Assembly: GCF_002865585.1 (NCBI RefSeq)
Contig: NZ_CP025581.1
Location: 2,232,001 to 2,296,000, forward strand
DNA length: 64,000 nucleotides
Reading direction: 5' to 3'
Origin: Nocardioides houyundeii
GTDB taxonomy: Bacteria; Actinomycetota; Actinomycetes; Propionibacteriales; Nocardioidaceae
Below, one piece after another: positions 8,802 through 18,390 of this stretch; the stretch's first letter is position 1, and every line of letters starts with the position of its first letter. A program made the position numbers and the translations under genes. The notes beneath the pieces were generated by a model. That model saw nothing but the letters and a program-made list of their open reading frames with translations. It was not told the origin of the DNA and ran no database searches.

Positions 8802-9341
8802 TTAGAACGCGTCGGCCACCTTGATGGTCTTGTAGCCAGTCGGGAACTCGGAGTCGAATGAGACGCAGTCCAGTTTGGAGGACTCGCCGGCCTGCAATTC
8901 ATTGGACGAGCACTCGACCTCGGCCAAGTTCTCCTTCCCCTTGTAGAAGGTAAACGTGAGGAGAGCGCTGCGAGCATCCTCGTTGTCGTTGGTCACCTTC
9001 CCGCCCTCGATTGTCACGCCGCCGAGCCCGTCCTTAGTGACGGTCCACCCGGATGCAACGTTGAAGCCATCATGGGTGAAAGCCTTGCCTTCCACGACCG
9101 GCTTCGGCTTATCGTTCTCGGCCTCCGCCGCAACTGACTTGTCAATTTCCTTGGCAACCTCATTGGCAGCGCCGCCCACGAGAGCAATACACCCACCAAT
9201 GAAGAGCACGAATACGAGTACAAGGAGGAGAAGCACGTTGCGAAGCGTGTGCTTTTTCTTGGGCGGCGGCTGAGGCTGGTAGCTCCCCTGCGGGTAGGAC
9301 CCGCCTGGTGGCATCGCAGGCGGTTGCGTCTGTTCGGTCAT
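8802..9341 (-). CDS. Single-pass membrane protein with FxLyD-like extracellular domain
   Basis: 179 residues from ATG 9341, preceded by GGGGGAG at eight bases. Residues 1-28 are a Pro/Gln-rich cytoplasmic tail ('MPPGGSYPQGSYQPQPPPKK'), 33-60 form one transmembrane helix ('VLLLLVLVFVLFIGGCIALV'), and the rest is outside. The domain 'GGVTIEGGKVTNDNEDARSA' followed by 'LTFTFYKGKENLAEVECS' and 'LQAGESSKLDC' fits the FxLyD beta-sandwich found in actinobacterial surface proteins. Two outer cysteines may form a disulfide. Function unknown. Confidence 0.75.
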   Translation of the reverse strand: MTEQTQPPAMPPGGSYPQGSYQPQPPPKKKHTLRNVLLLLVLVFVLFIGGCIALVGGAANEVAKEIDKSVAAEAENDKPKPVVEGKAFTHDGFNVASGWTVTKDGLGGVTIEGGKVTNDNEDARSALLTFTFYKGKENLAEVECSSNELQAGESSKLDCVSFDSEFPTGYKTIKVADAF

Positions 9342-10114
9342 GCGGTTGACTCCCCCGTGAAAGTGGTGGTGGGCTCGAAACGATAGCCCAACGACGGCGG
9401 CGTTCTGGCCCCTGCGCAGCCGCACACTTAAATGACACTTTTTTCGTCGAGATGTGTCACGTTGAAACAATCTGCTCCATGCTTGAGTAGTCCAGCAAGA
9501 GCGTGTCTTGGTCTGCAAGAACGCTCGGGTTTCCATTCCCCGATCCCGCGGGGTCCCGACGCCCCGCCGTCGTGCCTGAAGCGGTCGACTGGCCCTCGAT
9601 GAGCGGTGTATTTCTACCCGTCGCCGTGCTGTGAATCGCGGTCGGAGGCGATTCCGGTGGTTCCAACGCATCCTGTTCAGCGACGACCCACCGCGGGTGC
9701 GGCTCGCGAGCGGCTTCGCCCCGATGACTCGTCGCGCCGAGTTGCCGCGGTTCTCCGATGGATGCGCATCGACGCAGGTCGTCTCGTTCCTGCTCTGGCA
9801 GCGTTATCGGGGCCGCGCGTTTGACAGCAAGCGCACTCACGTTTTGGTGCCGATCTCGCCGTCAAACGACTAAACGAAGGTGTGGTCCCGGGTGATGACG
9901 CCGATCCTGCTTTCCGGTGCCGCGCATCCCCGATGGTGTCGACTCCCGTGATGTCTCGCTGCTCAAGACCTCGCCTGCTAGTCCTGAATGCCGTTGCCTA
10001 CACGGATGCGAGCGACGCATCGAATGAGATCTTGGCCCCGTGGCTGGACCCCCCTCCAAGATCATCTGCAACTGAGAATGCGTCGTTATCGACGAAGCGG
10101 GGACCGGAGTGGCT
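9342..10114. other. Non-coding 773 bp upstream of FxLyD gene
   Basis: I see no gene. Only short frames without recognisable families occur. At 9433-9438 and 9454-9459 TGACAC and GTGTCA form an inverted repeat with a T-rich spacer, about 95 bp upstream of the FxLyD start, possibly an operator for that gene. The rest appears to be degraded sequence. Confidence 0.5.
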
Positions 10115-13100
10115 CTACTCGCAGAGCCCAGTAAAGGCGCCCAGCATTCGGAGCTCCCGCACGGTCGACGGCATGTAGCGGGTGAGGGCTGGCGAGCGCA
10201 CCACCACCGCGAGCCACTGCGCGCGAGAGATTGCGACGTTCACGCGGTTGCGGTTGAGCAGGAACTCCATCCCCCGGGGCACGTCCTCCTGGGCGGAGGC
10301 GGTCATGGAGACGACCACCACGGGCGCCTCTTTTCCCTGGAACTTGTCCACCGTGCCGACGCGAATCTTCCGCAGCCCCGCTGCCGCTAGCTCCTTCTGC
10401 ACGAGGATCCGCTGCGCATTGAACGGCGTCACGACCAGCACGTCCTCCTCCCCCAGGCCGCGTGGCTCGGGGGCTTCCGGGTCGTACCACTGGCGCCCCA
10501 GCAGGTCCCTCACCTCCGCGACGACCTGTCGGGCTTCCTCGGGGCTGGAGGTGCTGTTGTCCTGGTGGTCGACCAGAGAGACCCGCAGCCCGGGCGCGAC
10601 CCCGTCCAGATGTCGCGCCGCGGCCTGCGGAGCAGCGTGCAACCGGCCGTCGTAGGAAAGCGTGGAGACGCGATCGCAGAGGGCGGGGTGCATCCGGTAG
10701 GTCGTCTCCAGGAAGTAGCCCAGGTGTTGCGGCATAGATGCGTGGCCGTCGATGATCCAGCTCAACGCGGACTCGTCGACCGGTTCGGCGTGCCGGCCTT
10801 GGCTCACCTGGGGCAGCTGCTGAGGATCACCCAACAGCAGCAGTCGCTGCGCTGCCACGGACACAGCAATCGTGTTGGCCAGGGAGAATTGGCCGGCCTC
10901 GTCGATAACAAGCAGGTCGAGCGAGTTCCGCTCGATCTCCTTTCCGGTGAAGGTCCACGCCGTGCCACCGATCACGCACCCCTGGTCCTCGTGCTCGCCG
11001 AGGAAGACCGACGGCTTGGTGACGCTGGTCCAGGTGGGGCTCGGCTCCCTGTTGTCCTTCTTGCCGACCCGTGCCGGGTCCAGCCCTGCCTTGACGATCG
11101 CACCCAGCATGTTCTCCACCACCGCGTGGGACTGAGCGACCACGCCGACCCGCCAGCCGTGTTGCTCCACCAGGTCCTTGATGACCCGGGCACCGGTCCA
11201 GGTCTTGCCGGTCCCGGGAGGGCCCTGGACGGCGAGGTAGGAACGGTCCAGGTGACGCAGGCTCTCCACCAGGTCAGCCCTGGTGTCCCCGGTGCGAGAT
11301 AGGGCGCGGCCGCCGAGCCGTGGCGGGACCCGGCACAGGATGTCGATCGCGGGGTCGTCGGGGAGGGCGCCGGCCGAATCCGCCCGGTTCGCCACCGCCC
11401 GGATCGCGTCGCGAAGTGGCCCTGCGAAGGGTGGAGTTCCGGGCACGAGGGCGAGCGGCACCATGTCGTGACCGACGACGTTCTTCTTCAATCGTTCGAC
11501 CAGGACGACCCGGGTCAGGTCGTTGCCGACCGGGTGAATCTCGTTGACGTCGGCGGGGATGCTCGCGACGGCGTACTGACCCCCCTCGGGGATCTTGCAC
11601 CCTTCGGGCACTGGTGCGCCGTACAGGATCTGCATCTTGATCGGTGCCTCCACGGTGCTCCCGCCGCCCAGCCGTCCGGTGGCGGTGAGGGTGCGCGAGA
11701 AGGTGTGCTTGCCGGGTGCCTTCTCCCAATCGGTCGCCGTGAGGTCGTCGGCGTCGAAGGCGAAGCAGTCCTTGGAGTCGCACCACGACTCCAGTGGGTC
11801 GCGGAGCCGCGCGAAGTGCTCCCACCAGTACGAGCGTTCCTCGCGGCGGTGGTAGTCGAGCGCTGCCGCCAGCATCGCCCACGTCTGCTCCGCAGGACTG
11901 CGCTCGTTGCTGTGCTCAGGTCCGCTGCGTGCCATCAGGTCGGCGTAGAGCGGCTCCGGCTCGGCGTCCTCCTGCGGCGCTTCGTCATCCTCGGGCAGCG
12001 GGACCGTCTCCGCAGCGCTGCCTTCGACCAGGCCGCGTAGCCAGTCACGCAGCCCCAGCGTGGAGAGGCAGTCGTACTCGTTGTACTCCCGGAGCGACTC
12101 CCGGCTCACCGCTGCTTCGGTGAGGTCGCCGTGGGCCAGCAGCACCCGGTAGCGGTGGTACTCCGCGATGGAGGCGTCGCCGGCCTTCACGTCACTTTCC
12201 CGCGGTCGGTCCATGTACAGCGGCTCCAGGTACTTGATGCTGTACGACGGTTGCGAGACCAGGACGCCGCCCCGGACCGTCGCGTATAGGTCGACGAAGC
12301 AGCCCTTCCGCAGCAGGTCGTCCAGCCCTTCCTCGTACTCTGGGTGTTTGCCGACCAGCCGCTTCAGTGCGGTCACCTCGTACGGCGCGTAGTGGTAGAC
12401 GTGCATGTCGGGGAACTTCGCCCGCCGCTCCGCGACCAGCTCCAGGAAGTCGGCCAGTGCCTGCCTCTCCGCCGCGTGGTCGTCGGCCCACAGATAGACG
12501 AACTCAGGCTCCGCTGCCTCGTGGGCAGGCGGGAAGGTCATCCCCCACAGGTACTCCAGACCCCAGTCCCGCGGATCGCCCTCGCTGTACAGGGGGTCGC
12601 CCTCGAAGTCAAAGAAGATGTCGCCGGGCGACGGCTCCGGAAGCCGCAGGATCGCCTGCTCGTCCCGGACCGTCGCCGTCACTTCGCCCGAGGCCATCTG
12701 GTCGAGCTGCAACGCAGCCTGAGCACGGTGCAGCTCGTAGGTACCGACTGCGAGACCGGGCGGAGCCGTGGTGCTCGAGGTCAGTCCCTCCAAGGTGGCA
12801 ATCCCGGCGTCCATCAACTTGCGTCGTTGGTCCTTGCGCATCCGCGCCACCAGCAGAAGGTCCTGGGTTGCTTCGATCTCGAGGGTGCAGTCGGCGCAAC
12901 TTCCGCAGAACGCGATGCCCGGCGTTCCCCAGATGGCCGGCTGGCCCTGGTCGACGTGTCGCAGCAGCTCTCGCAGCCGTCCCCGGCGTTCCCGGAAGAC
13001 CGGGGCGACGTCGGCCAGGGGGAAGACCTCGCGGTCCCCGTTGCCGAGCAGCAGCTCGACAGTGGGGGCGACCTCCACCCCAAGGGCTGTGAGCTGGTCG

Positions 13101-13582
13101 GCGTACGCCGCCAGCTGGAGCAGTGCTTGGGGCTTGGCGTGCCTGGCGAGCTTGGTGTCGCACACCACCCAGCCCTCTTCGGTGCCCCGGACGAAGTCGG
13201 CGTACCCCCGGAACTCCCCGTCGAAGAAGGCAGCCTGGTAGAGCACGTCCGCACCGTCCGCCAACGCCTCGCGGGTGAGTTGCGCGGCCTGCTCCGCAGA
13301 GCCGTGCCCCGGCGAACCGGGGCCAGGAAGGATCCGCACCCCTGATCGTCGTGCCGGATCATAAGGTCCGTGCACCCCCAGCAGACGCTGCAGCTCGGTC
13401 TCCTCGTGCTTGAGCCCCAGGTCGACGACCTGCGCCATCAGCGGGTCGTCGACCTTCTCCAGACGCGGTCCCCGGCCCAGAAAGCGATCGAGGGAACGCA
13501 GTAGCCGGAACTCGCACTCCGAAGCGGACGTGAGATCGGACGCCGACCAGGTCACAGATCCTTCATCGACGCGCACGTCCAT
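10115..13582 (-). CDS. TM0106-family RecB-like nuclease fused to SF1 helicase
   Basis: 1155 residues, typical length for this actinobacterial fusion. N-terminal PD-(D/E)XK nuclease: 'GYADF' (Asp129), 'CDTKLARH' (Asp142, Lys144) and 'LLQLAAYADQL' as in RecB/Cas4. Cys23 plus Cys226, 229 and 232 ('FCGSCADC') mimic the one-plus-three cysteine layout of Fe-S nucleases such as AddB and Cas4. A central ribonuclease-H-like exonuclease fold is suggested by 'DIFFDFEGDP' and 'YNEYDCLSTLGLRDWL'. The helicase has Walker A 'GPPGTGKT' (about 785), Walker B 'LLVIDEAGQ', 'LLLGDPQQLPQVSQG', 'GTVDKFQGKEAP' and 'NVAISRA', Upf1/Dna2-like. Probably DNA repair or defence. GAGGGG is only two bases from this ATG, so the in-frame GTG two codons on may be the true start. 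Confidence 0.9.
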   Translation of the reverse strand: MDVRVDEGSVTWSASDLTSASECEFRLLRSLDRFLGRGPRLEKVDDPLMAQVVDLGLKHEETELQRLLGVHGPYDPARRSGVRILPGPGSPGHGSAEQAAQLTREALADGADVLYQAAFFDGEFRGYADFVRGTEEGWVVCDTKLARHAKPQALLQLAAYADQLTALGVEVAPTVELLLGNGDREVFPLADVAPVFRERRGRLRELLRHVDQGQPAIWGTPGIAFCGSCADCTLEIEATQDLLLVARMRKDQRRKLMDAGIATLEGLTSSTTAPPGLAVGTYELHRAQAALQLDQMASGEVTATVRDEQAILRLPEPSPGDIFFDFEGDPLYSEGDPRDWGLEYLWGMTFPPAHEAAEPEFVYLWADDHAAERQALADFLELVAERRAKFPDMHVYHYAPYEVTALKRLVGKHPEYEEGLDDLLRKGCFVDLYATVRGGVLVSQPSYSIKYLEPLYMDRPRESDVKAGDASIAEYHRYRVLLAHGDLTEAAVSRESLREYNEYDCLSTLGLRDWLRGLVEGSAAETVPLPEDDEAPQEDAEPEPLYADLMARSGPEHSNERSPAEQTWAMLAAALDYHRREERSYWWEHFARLRDPLESWCDSKDCFAFDADDLTATDWEKAPGKHTFSRTLTATGRLGGGSTVEAPIKMQILYGAPVPEGCKIPEGGQYAVASIPADVNEIHPVGNDLTRVVLVERLKKNVVGHDMVPLALVPGTPPFAGPLRDAIRAVANRADSAGALPDDPAIDILCRVPPRLGGRALSRTGDTRADLVESLRHLDRSYLAVQGPPGTGKTWTGARVIKDLVEQHGWRVGVVAQSHAVVENMLGAIVKAGLDPARVGKKDNREPSPTWTSVTKPSVFLGEHEDQGCVIGGTAWTFTGKEIERNSLDLLVIDEAGQFSLANTIAVSVAAQRLLLLGDPQQLPQVSQGRHAEPVDESALSWIIDGHASMPQHLGYFLETTYRMHPALCDRVSTLSYDGRLHAAPQAAARHLDGVAPGLRVSLVDHQDNSTSSPEEARQVVAEVRDLLGRQWYDPEAPEPRGLGEEDVLVVTPFNAQRILVQKELAAAGLRKIRVGTVDKFQGKEAPVVVVSMTASAQEDVPRGMEFLLNRNRVNVAISRAQWLAVVVRSPALTRYMPSTVRELRMLGAFTGLCE

Positions 13583-13734
13583 CCCCTCGTCAAGCCACGT
13601 TTCGCGTCACTCTAGGTAGCCGGAAGCCACCTGGTCCCCGGATCACTGAACCTGCCCCGACGCCTCTTCTCCGCGAATACCCTCGGACGTGGTGCCCCAC
13701 GCGCAGTCGGGGTCAGTGAGAATCGGGAGGTTCG

Positions 13735-14589
13735 ATGGGCACGGTCGTCATCCACCCCTCGGCCACTCTGCCCGATCGACAGGCCGAGTACTGCCGCACC
13801 TCCGCCGACGCCTTGGAGACCCTGGCCAGACTGCGGAGTTCCAGCGAGGGCATCGACACCCTCTGGGTCCACTGGGACCTGGGCAACGGCGACGACTCCG
13901 CACCCGTCATCGAAGCCCTGGCTCGTGAGGCCCGAGCCGGGCGTGCGTTCGCAATCGGCCGCATCATCCTCCACACGCACAACAACGAGCGGCTGAACCA
14001 GATGATGGGTCCGTTGACACCGTGGTACGACGTCGACGCAATCTCGCCGTCGATGTCGGTGCTCGGCGATTCAGTGCCTGCCGTACCGCAGGACACGAGT
14101 GGCCTCACACTCCACCAGCGTCTGCGTCGCGCCGGGGTGAGGATTGACCCCGGTCTCGGCGACAACGAGGTCGAGACGATCCAGGCGCGCCACGGGTTCG
14201 TCTTCTCCCCTACGCATCGTGAATTTCTCCAGTCCGGCCTGCCCGTCGACACGGTTCCGACCCGGCGGGGCTGGCCACACTGGCGGCACGGGGACCTCGA
14301 CGAGCTCGCCGCCCGGATCGAGCGGCCCCGCCTCCACCTAGTGGAGAACGGCAGCGCAGCCGGACCGATCCCCGTCCTGCTCCCGTTGTTCGGCAACCAG
14401 TTCCTGCCCTCGGCCGAGCACCTCCGGCCCTCCCCCGTCCTCTCTGCGCACGAGATCGACGTCATCTACCACGCGCCCACCCTCGAGGAATGGATCGCTC
14501 GGACCTTCGAAGGCATCCCCTGGACTCACCAGCGCCCGGCCCCCGAGGACCGGATCCCGTACTGGTCCGACCTCGCCGAACGGATCTGA
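13735..14589 (+). CDS. Fusion of cREC-like receiver domain and SMI1/KNR4-like domain
   Basis: 284 residues; GGAGG precedes the ATG at four bases. Residues 1-90 resemble the cyclic-phosphate processing receiver domain (cREC): 'TLWVHWDLGNGDDSAPVIEAL' with acidic strand end, then 'AIGRIILHTHNNERLNQMM' in the position of the cREC 'HSxNpxG..M' motif. From about 120 on, 'LHQRLRRAGVRIDPGLGDNE', 'FSPTHREFLQSGLPV' and 'SAHEIDVIYHAPTLEEWI' match the actinobacterial SMI1/KNR4 (SUKH-like) family, which acts in immunity to nuclease toxins or as an adaptor. It stands alone between the helicase and a decayed HD gene. Domain assignments are by eye. Confidence 0.6.
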   Translation: MGTVVIHPSATLPDRQAEYCRTSADALETLARLRSSSEGIDTLWVHWDLGNGDDSAPVIEALAREARAGRAFAIGRIILHTHNNERLNQMMGPLTPWYDVDAISPSMSVLGDSVPAVPQDTSGLTLHQRLRRAGVRIDPGLGDNEVETIQARHGFVFSPTHREFLQSGLPVDTVPTRRGWPHWRHGDLDELAARIERPRLHLVENGSAAGPIPVLLPLFGNQFLPSAEHLRPSPVLSAHEIDVIYHAPTLEEWIARTFEGIPWTHQRPAPEDRIPYWSDLAERI

Positions 14590-14615
14590 CCCGTCAAACC
14601 ACAGGAAGGCTGACC

Positions 14616-15126
14616 ATGAGTAGCAGGCAGTTCATGCTCGAAGACGCCCACGCGATGGCCGTGGAGGTTCACGCCGGACAGCTCGACAAGCTCGGCGTCG
14701 ACTACATGGAGCACGTCCGGGCCGTCGCGGACGGGCTGATCGACTACGACCTGGACCTCCAGATCACCGCCATGCTCCCAGTCGCATTGAGCTAGGCCTT
14801 CTGACCGGCCCCGCCTTCCAAGGCACACGACGCGGTCGAGGACGACGAGGAGACGTCGATCGTGTCACTGCGCGAGCGCGGCGTGCCAGAACGTGCCCTG
14901 GCGGTAGTCACCCTGGTCTCCAACAACCTCCATCCAGGCATGCCCTATCCCGAGGTCATCGCCAGCATCACTACGTCGTACGGCGCCGCTCGTGAAGATC
15001 GCCGACAATTCTCACAACTCCCGACCGGACCGGGTCAAAGCGCTCGCCGAACGGACCGGCGACTCTCCGAATGACAAGTACGTTCAGCACGGCCAAGTTG
15101 AGTCAGCCCGGCCACGCCGCCCGTGA
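14616..15126 (+). pseudogene. Decayed HD-domain phosphohydrolase ((p)ppGpp hydrolase-like)
   Basis: Three frames encode consecutive parts of one small HD protein. From ATG 14616 (GGAAGG upstream) 'AMAVEVHAGQLDKLGVDYME' runs to a stop at 14795; the signature 'HDAVEDDEETS' then 'LRERGVPERALAVVTLVSNN' appears in another frame (about 14823-15000); finally 'VKIADNSHNSRPDRVKALAE' appears in a third frame ending at 15126. The order AH.GQ..K / HD..ED / VK.AD..hN is the HD-superfamily RelA/SpoT hydrolase pattern. At least two frameshifts make it a pseudogene. Confidence 0.8.
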
Positions 15127-15383
15127 CAGTTCGCCGAACCTATGGACAGTGTCCAGCGATGCAATGACGCAGTTTGTCGCCTCGCCAGACTCCCCGATGA
15201 CCCACACCACGTCCTGGCCATTCATCCACAGGCAGGGGGCAATTCCAACAGCGTTCGCGCACCCAAGACACAGCGTCTTGTTGTTCGTACAACTGGATGT
15301 GCGCCACCGAATCCCCCTCCGGCTAAACAGGCCGGATTCGTCATTCCGAGGACACGCCAGCCGTTTGTTGAAAGAATCCCGGG

Positions 15384-15998
15384 ATGACGCCGAAAATCGA
15401 TCCGTACGACGGGCTGAGGTCCGATCAGTGGGCAGCCAGGACCCAGAAACTCGTTGACGCACACCCTCTCGAGCCAGCCGAGATTGTGGAGGTTGTACTC
15501 GACGTGTGGGACCGAATCCTTACGACAAAGATCGCAGGTCAGCTAGAGATCGGGAGCGATGTCAGGCCGTCCCCTCAGATGATGGGAAATTTCCTAGAGA
15601 CCGTCATGGTCGTCGAGTTCAGCAAGCGTTACCCCGGCATATGGCGGGAACAGCGAGTAAAGTCCGAGAAGGACCTCGTGCACGAGCCCGACGACGCGTT
15701 CTCGACGGAGATAAAGACCTCATCCTCGGCAACTGGGATGCCTGGCAACCGCAGCTACGCGCAGCCCGTCGAGGTTCAGAAGCGGGTTGGCACGAAGGTA
15801 CGAGACGGCTACTACATCTCCGTCAACTTCGAGCCGTTCGATCCCACGAACGACAACTTGCCGAGGATCAGAATGATTCGGATGGGATGGCTCAGTCACT
15901 CAGACTGGGTTGGCCAGGCGCAACCAACCGGGCAGCGCGCCGATCCAACCCCCGACGCGCGCGCCGGCAAGTTGATTAAGCTTTACACAAAGTCCTGA
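15384..15998 (+). CDS. ScaI-family type II restriction endonuclease
   Basis: 204 residues. The sequence resembles the ScaI restriction-endonuclease family: 'HPLEPAEIVEVVLDVWDRIL', 'PQMMGNFLETV', 'EKDLVHEPDDAFSTEIKTSS', 'GYYISVNFEPFDP' and 'RMGWLSHSDWVGQAQPTGQ'. The PD-(D/E)XK catalytic set is likely Glu72, the Asp pair at 103-104 and Glu109/Lys111. ScaI itself cuts AGTACT; specificity here is inferred from family only. It is convergent with its methyltransferase, three bases separating the stops. No strong ribosome binding site precedes the ATG, which fits low nuclease expression. Confidence 0.85.
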   Translation: MTPKIDPYDGLRSDQWAARTQKLVDAHPLEPAEIVEVVLDVWDRILTTKIAGQLEIGSDVRPSPQMMGNFLETVMVVEFSKRYPGIWREQRVKSEKDLVHEPDDAFSTEIKTSSSATGMPGNRSYAQPVEVQKRVGTKVRDGYYISVNFEPFDPTNDNLPRIRMIRMGWLSHSDWVGQAQPTGQRADPTPDARAGKLIKLYTKS

Positions 15999-16001
15999 TG
16001 A

Positions 16002-16853
16002 TCAACCGAACAGTTCATCCTGGGCCCCTTGCCGCAATGCAGCCTCGTGGCGCCTGACGGCCAACTCGCAATAGAACTCGTTCAGCTCGAAGCCGAGCGC
16101 CTTTCGACCGTTTCGGACCGCTACAACTGCCGTAGTTCCCGACCCCATGAACGGGTCCAGCACCAGATCGCCCTCGTTGCTTGACGCCTTCACCACACGA
16201 TCGATGACGGTCTCGGGGAACTGCGCGGGGTGCGGCGTCCGCTCCGCCGAACTCCTATCCCTGCCGGAGGTCACCTTGGGGAACTGCCATACGTCGGAGG
16301 GGTTCTTGCCGAGTGGGTTCACCTTGAGCCGGCCATTCTTGAACTGGCGCGGGTACTTAACATCGGGATCACGCACTGCGTCAAGATTGAAGGTGTAGGT
16401 GTGCTCGTCCTTCACATACCAGAGGAACTTCTCGTTGCGCGGTGAGTAGAACTTTTTGCCGGCGACCCCAGCGCCGTAGTTCCAGACGACCTCTTGGACT
16501 AGGTAGAACGGCGACAGGTTCCAGAGCAGATACGGCAGCGGGAGCGCCTTAGCCCGTGGGTGGAGCGGCGTGTAGCCGACGTTGAGCCAGAATGTGCCCG
16601 CCAACGCGGTAACCCCGTGAACGGCGTTGATCCACTCTTTGGACCATTCGACATAGTCATCAAGGGACTTGTACTTCTCGTACGACTTCCCGATGTTGTA
16701 GGGCGGCGATGTCACAGTCAGGTCGACGCACGCGTTCTCGGCCAGCTTGTGCATCGCTCGCACACAGTCGGTGTTGTATAGGACGAAGGATTCGTCGGCG
16801 TAGTACGGCTTTCCCAGAACGTCCATTGCCAACTGAAGGTTGTCGCCGGTCAT
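16002..16853 (-). CDS. Site-specific DNA methyltransferase, beta class, probably N4-cytosine
   Basis: 283 residues from ATG 16853, selected because GGGAG lies eight bases upstream; the frame stays open 39 codons further. Motif IV 'TSPPYN' (residues 48-53) precedes motif I 'LDPFMGSGT' (about 240) and 'GFELNEFYCELAVRR', the beta-class order. S-P-P-Y is typical of N4-cytosine enzymes, as reported for ScaI-type modification. It protects host DNA from the adjacent endonuclease; the two form a tail-to-tail type II pair. A separate control (C) protein is not seen. Confidence 0.92.
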   Translation of the reverse strand: MTGDNLQLAMDVLGKPYYADESFVLYNTDCVRAMHKLAENACVDLTVTSPPYNIGKSYEKYKSLDDYVEWSKEWINAVHGVTALAGTFWLNVGYTPLHPRAKALPLPYLLWNLSPFYLVQEVVWNYGAGVAGKKFYSPRNEKFLWYVKDEHTYTFNLDAVRDPDVKYPRQFKNGRLKVNPLGKNPSDVWQFPKVTSGRDRSSAERTPHPAQFPETVIDRVVKASSNEGDLVLDPFMGSGTTAVVAVRNGRKALGFELNEFYCELAVRRHEAALRQGAQDELFG

Positions 16854-16997
16854 TTCTCTTCTCCCAGGTTGACGCCAAACGAAGTCTATTGGTGCGCCGA
16901 CAAGCGTCGCGCCAATTGGGCCGGGCAAAGCCTCGTCAGTCTTGACATTCAAGAAGTTCATCGATGTCATGGCAGCCTACAGGTCAAGGCGATCCCC

Positions 16998-17231
16998 ATG
17001 AGTGCTCCCATGCCTAACGGCTGGTGCTGGTGCGACTGTGGGGGCAGGACGAAGCCCAGCTCGTACTTTTTGCAGGGCCATGACAAACGGGCCGATCGCT
17101 ACTTGGATGCCATCGACGGAAGCCAGTCCATCGCAGAGAAGTTGGCGACACTTGGGTACATGCCCCCTCTGGGGAGCGCGCCGCCCGTGCAGACGGCCAC
17201 GCGTCCCGAGGTGGGGGTGCTGCAGTCATGA
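16998..17231 (+). CDS. Small Cys/Trp-rich conserved hypothetical protein
   Basis: 77 residues from ATG 16998. 'NGWCWCDCGGRTKPSSYFLQ' followed by 'GHDKRADRYLDAIDGSQSIA' resembles small actinobacterial/phage-associated proteins with a knuckle of closely spaced cysteines and a G-H-D-K/R-A segment. Three cysteines (C-x-C-x-C) could bind metal. The stop overlaps as ATGA a second frame (17228-17371) of 47 codons that runs into the IS481 remnant and may be a truncated partner. Function unknown; it lies beside the methyltransferase. Confidence 0.5.
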   Translation: MSAPMPNGWCWCDCGGRTKPSSYFLQGHDKRADRYLDAIDGSQSIAEKLATLGYMPPLGSAPPVQTATRPEVGVLQS

Positions 17232-17326
17232 GCATGCTTCACGCCGCCGCCCCGTATCGCCGCGACGACCGCGGCTCGCTTCGTGTGCCCGTGGTCATGC
17301 CCGTCGCCGAGGCCGCGACGGGCGTT

Positions 17327-18333
17327 CTAGCTGTGATGCCCAGCCAGGTTGTTCAACCGGGTGATGGGTGAGTGCTTCCCGATGGCCGACTGGGGCCGGT
17401 GGTGGTTGTACTCGTGGACCCATGCTGGCAGAGCCGCGAGCCGGGCGGCTTCTGAGTTGTACAACTTCTTGAGGCCCAGCCCTCCGCGAGCGTTCGGTGG
17501 AAGCGCTCAATCTTGCCGTTGGTCTGGGGCCGGTAGGGACGGGTCTTCATCGCGTGATGCCCAACTCGAGGCAGGTCTCGCGCCACAGGGTGGACTTGTA
17601 GCAGCTGCCGTTGTCGCTGAGTACCCGCTGGACGATGACGCCACGGTCGGCGAACCAGGCCACGGCGTTCTTCAGCACCTGCGTCGCGGTCTCCTTGGGC
17701 TCGTCGTCGTGAGCTTCGACGTAGGCGACCCGGGAATGGTCGTCGATGACGGTGTGCAGGTAGCAAGTGCCATCAGCGGGTTGCCGTGCTTGCTGCGAGG
17801 TCCTGCTGTGTGCTCGGTGGTCGCTGAGCGGTTCTTCTCGCCCTACTGGCGGCCGACGCAACGCTACCCGCCACCGTCGGGGACCCTGCCTGCTTCTTGA
17901 CGTCGACGTGGAGTAGGTCGCCGGGTCGCTCGTGCTCGTAGCGGCGGATCGGCTCACCGGTGGCCCGGTCGATATGGGTGAGCCGGTTGATCCGGCATCG
18001 CACCAGCACCGCGTGCACGGTCGAGGACGGCGTCCCGAGCCGGTCGCCGATCTCTACCGGCCCCAGCCGATGCTTCCATCGAAGGTGCACGATCTTGCGC
18101 ACCACCGGGGCCGGGGTCCGGTTCGGCTGCCGATGAGGGGCCGAAGACCTATCGACCATCCCCGCCGGCCCCTCAGCCCTGTAGCGCTCAGCCCACTTCT
18201 GAGCGGTCTTCCATGACACGCCGTAACGCTCGGCCGCGCGAGCCGAGGGCCAGCCGTGGTCAACCAACAAGCGCGCCAGCCGGAGACGAGCGCGAGGGGT
18301 CAGGGCTGCGTTGGCATGGGCAGCGTGGGACAT
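17327..18333 (-). pseudogene. IS481-family transposase, frameshifted remnant
   Basis: Start ATG 18333. N-terminal helix-turn-helix parts 'LTPRARLRLARLLVDHGWPS' and 'SWKTAQKWAERYRAEGPAGM', then 'GDLLHVDVKK' with the first catalytic Asp in the first frame. The integrase core continues in other frames: 'TCYLHTVIDDHSRVAYVEAH', 'VLSDNGSCYKS' (second Asp) and 'KTRPYRPQTNGKIERFHRTL' (catalytic Glu), ending near TAG 17327. At least two or three frameshifts inactivate it. Terminal inverted repeats could not be identified with confidence. Confidence 0.9.
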
Positions 18334-18390
18334 GAGGGCCTCCTGGTGTGAAGCGGTTCCTAGACAGCTCCACTCCGCATCGGGAGGCCT

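Noticed and set aside
15103..15462. 119-codon minus-strand frame with several cysteines before the restriction gene
   Set aside because: It overlaps the start of the restriction endonuclease gene and the end of the HD pseudogene, and I could not identify a family. Possible but not supported.
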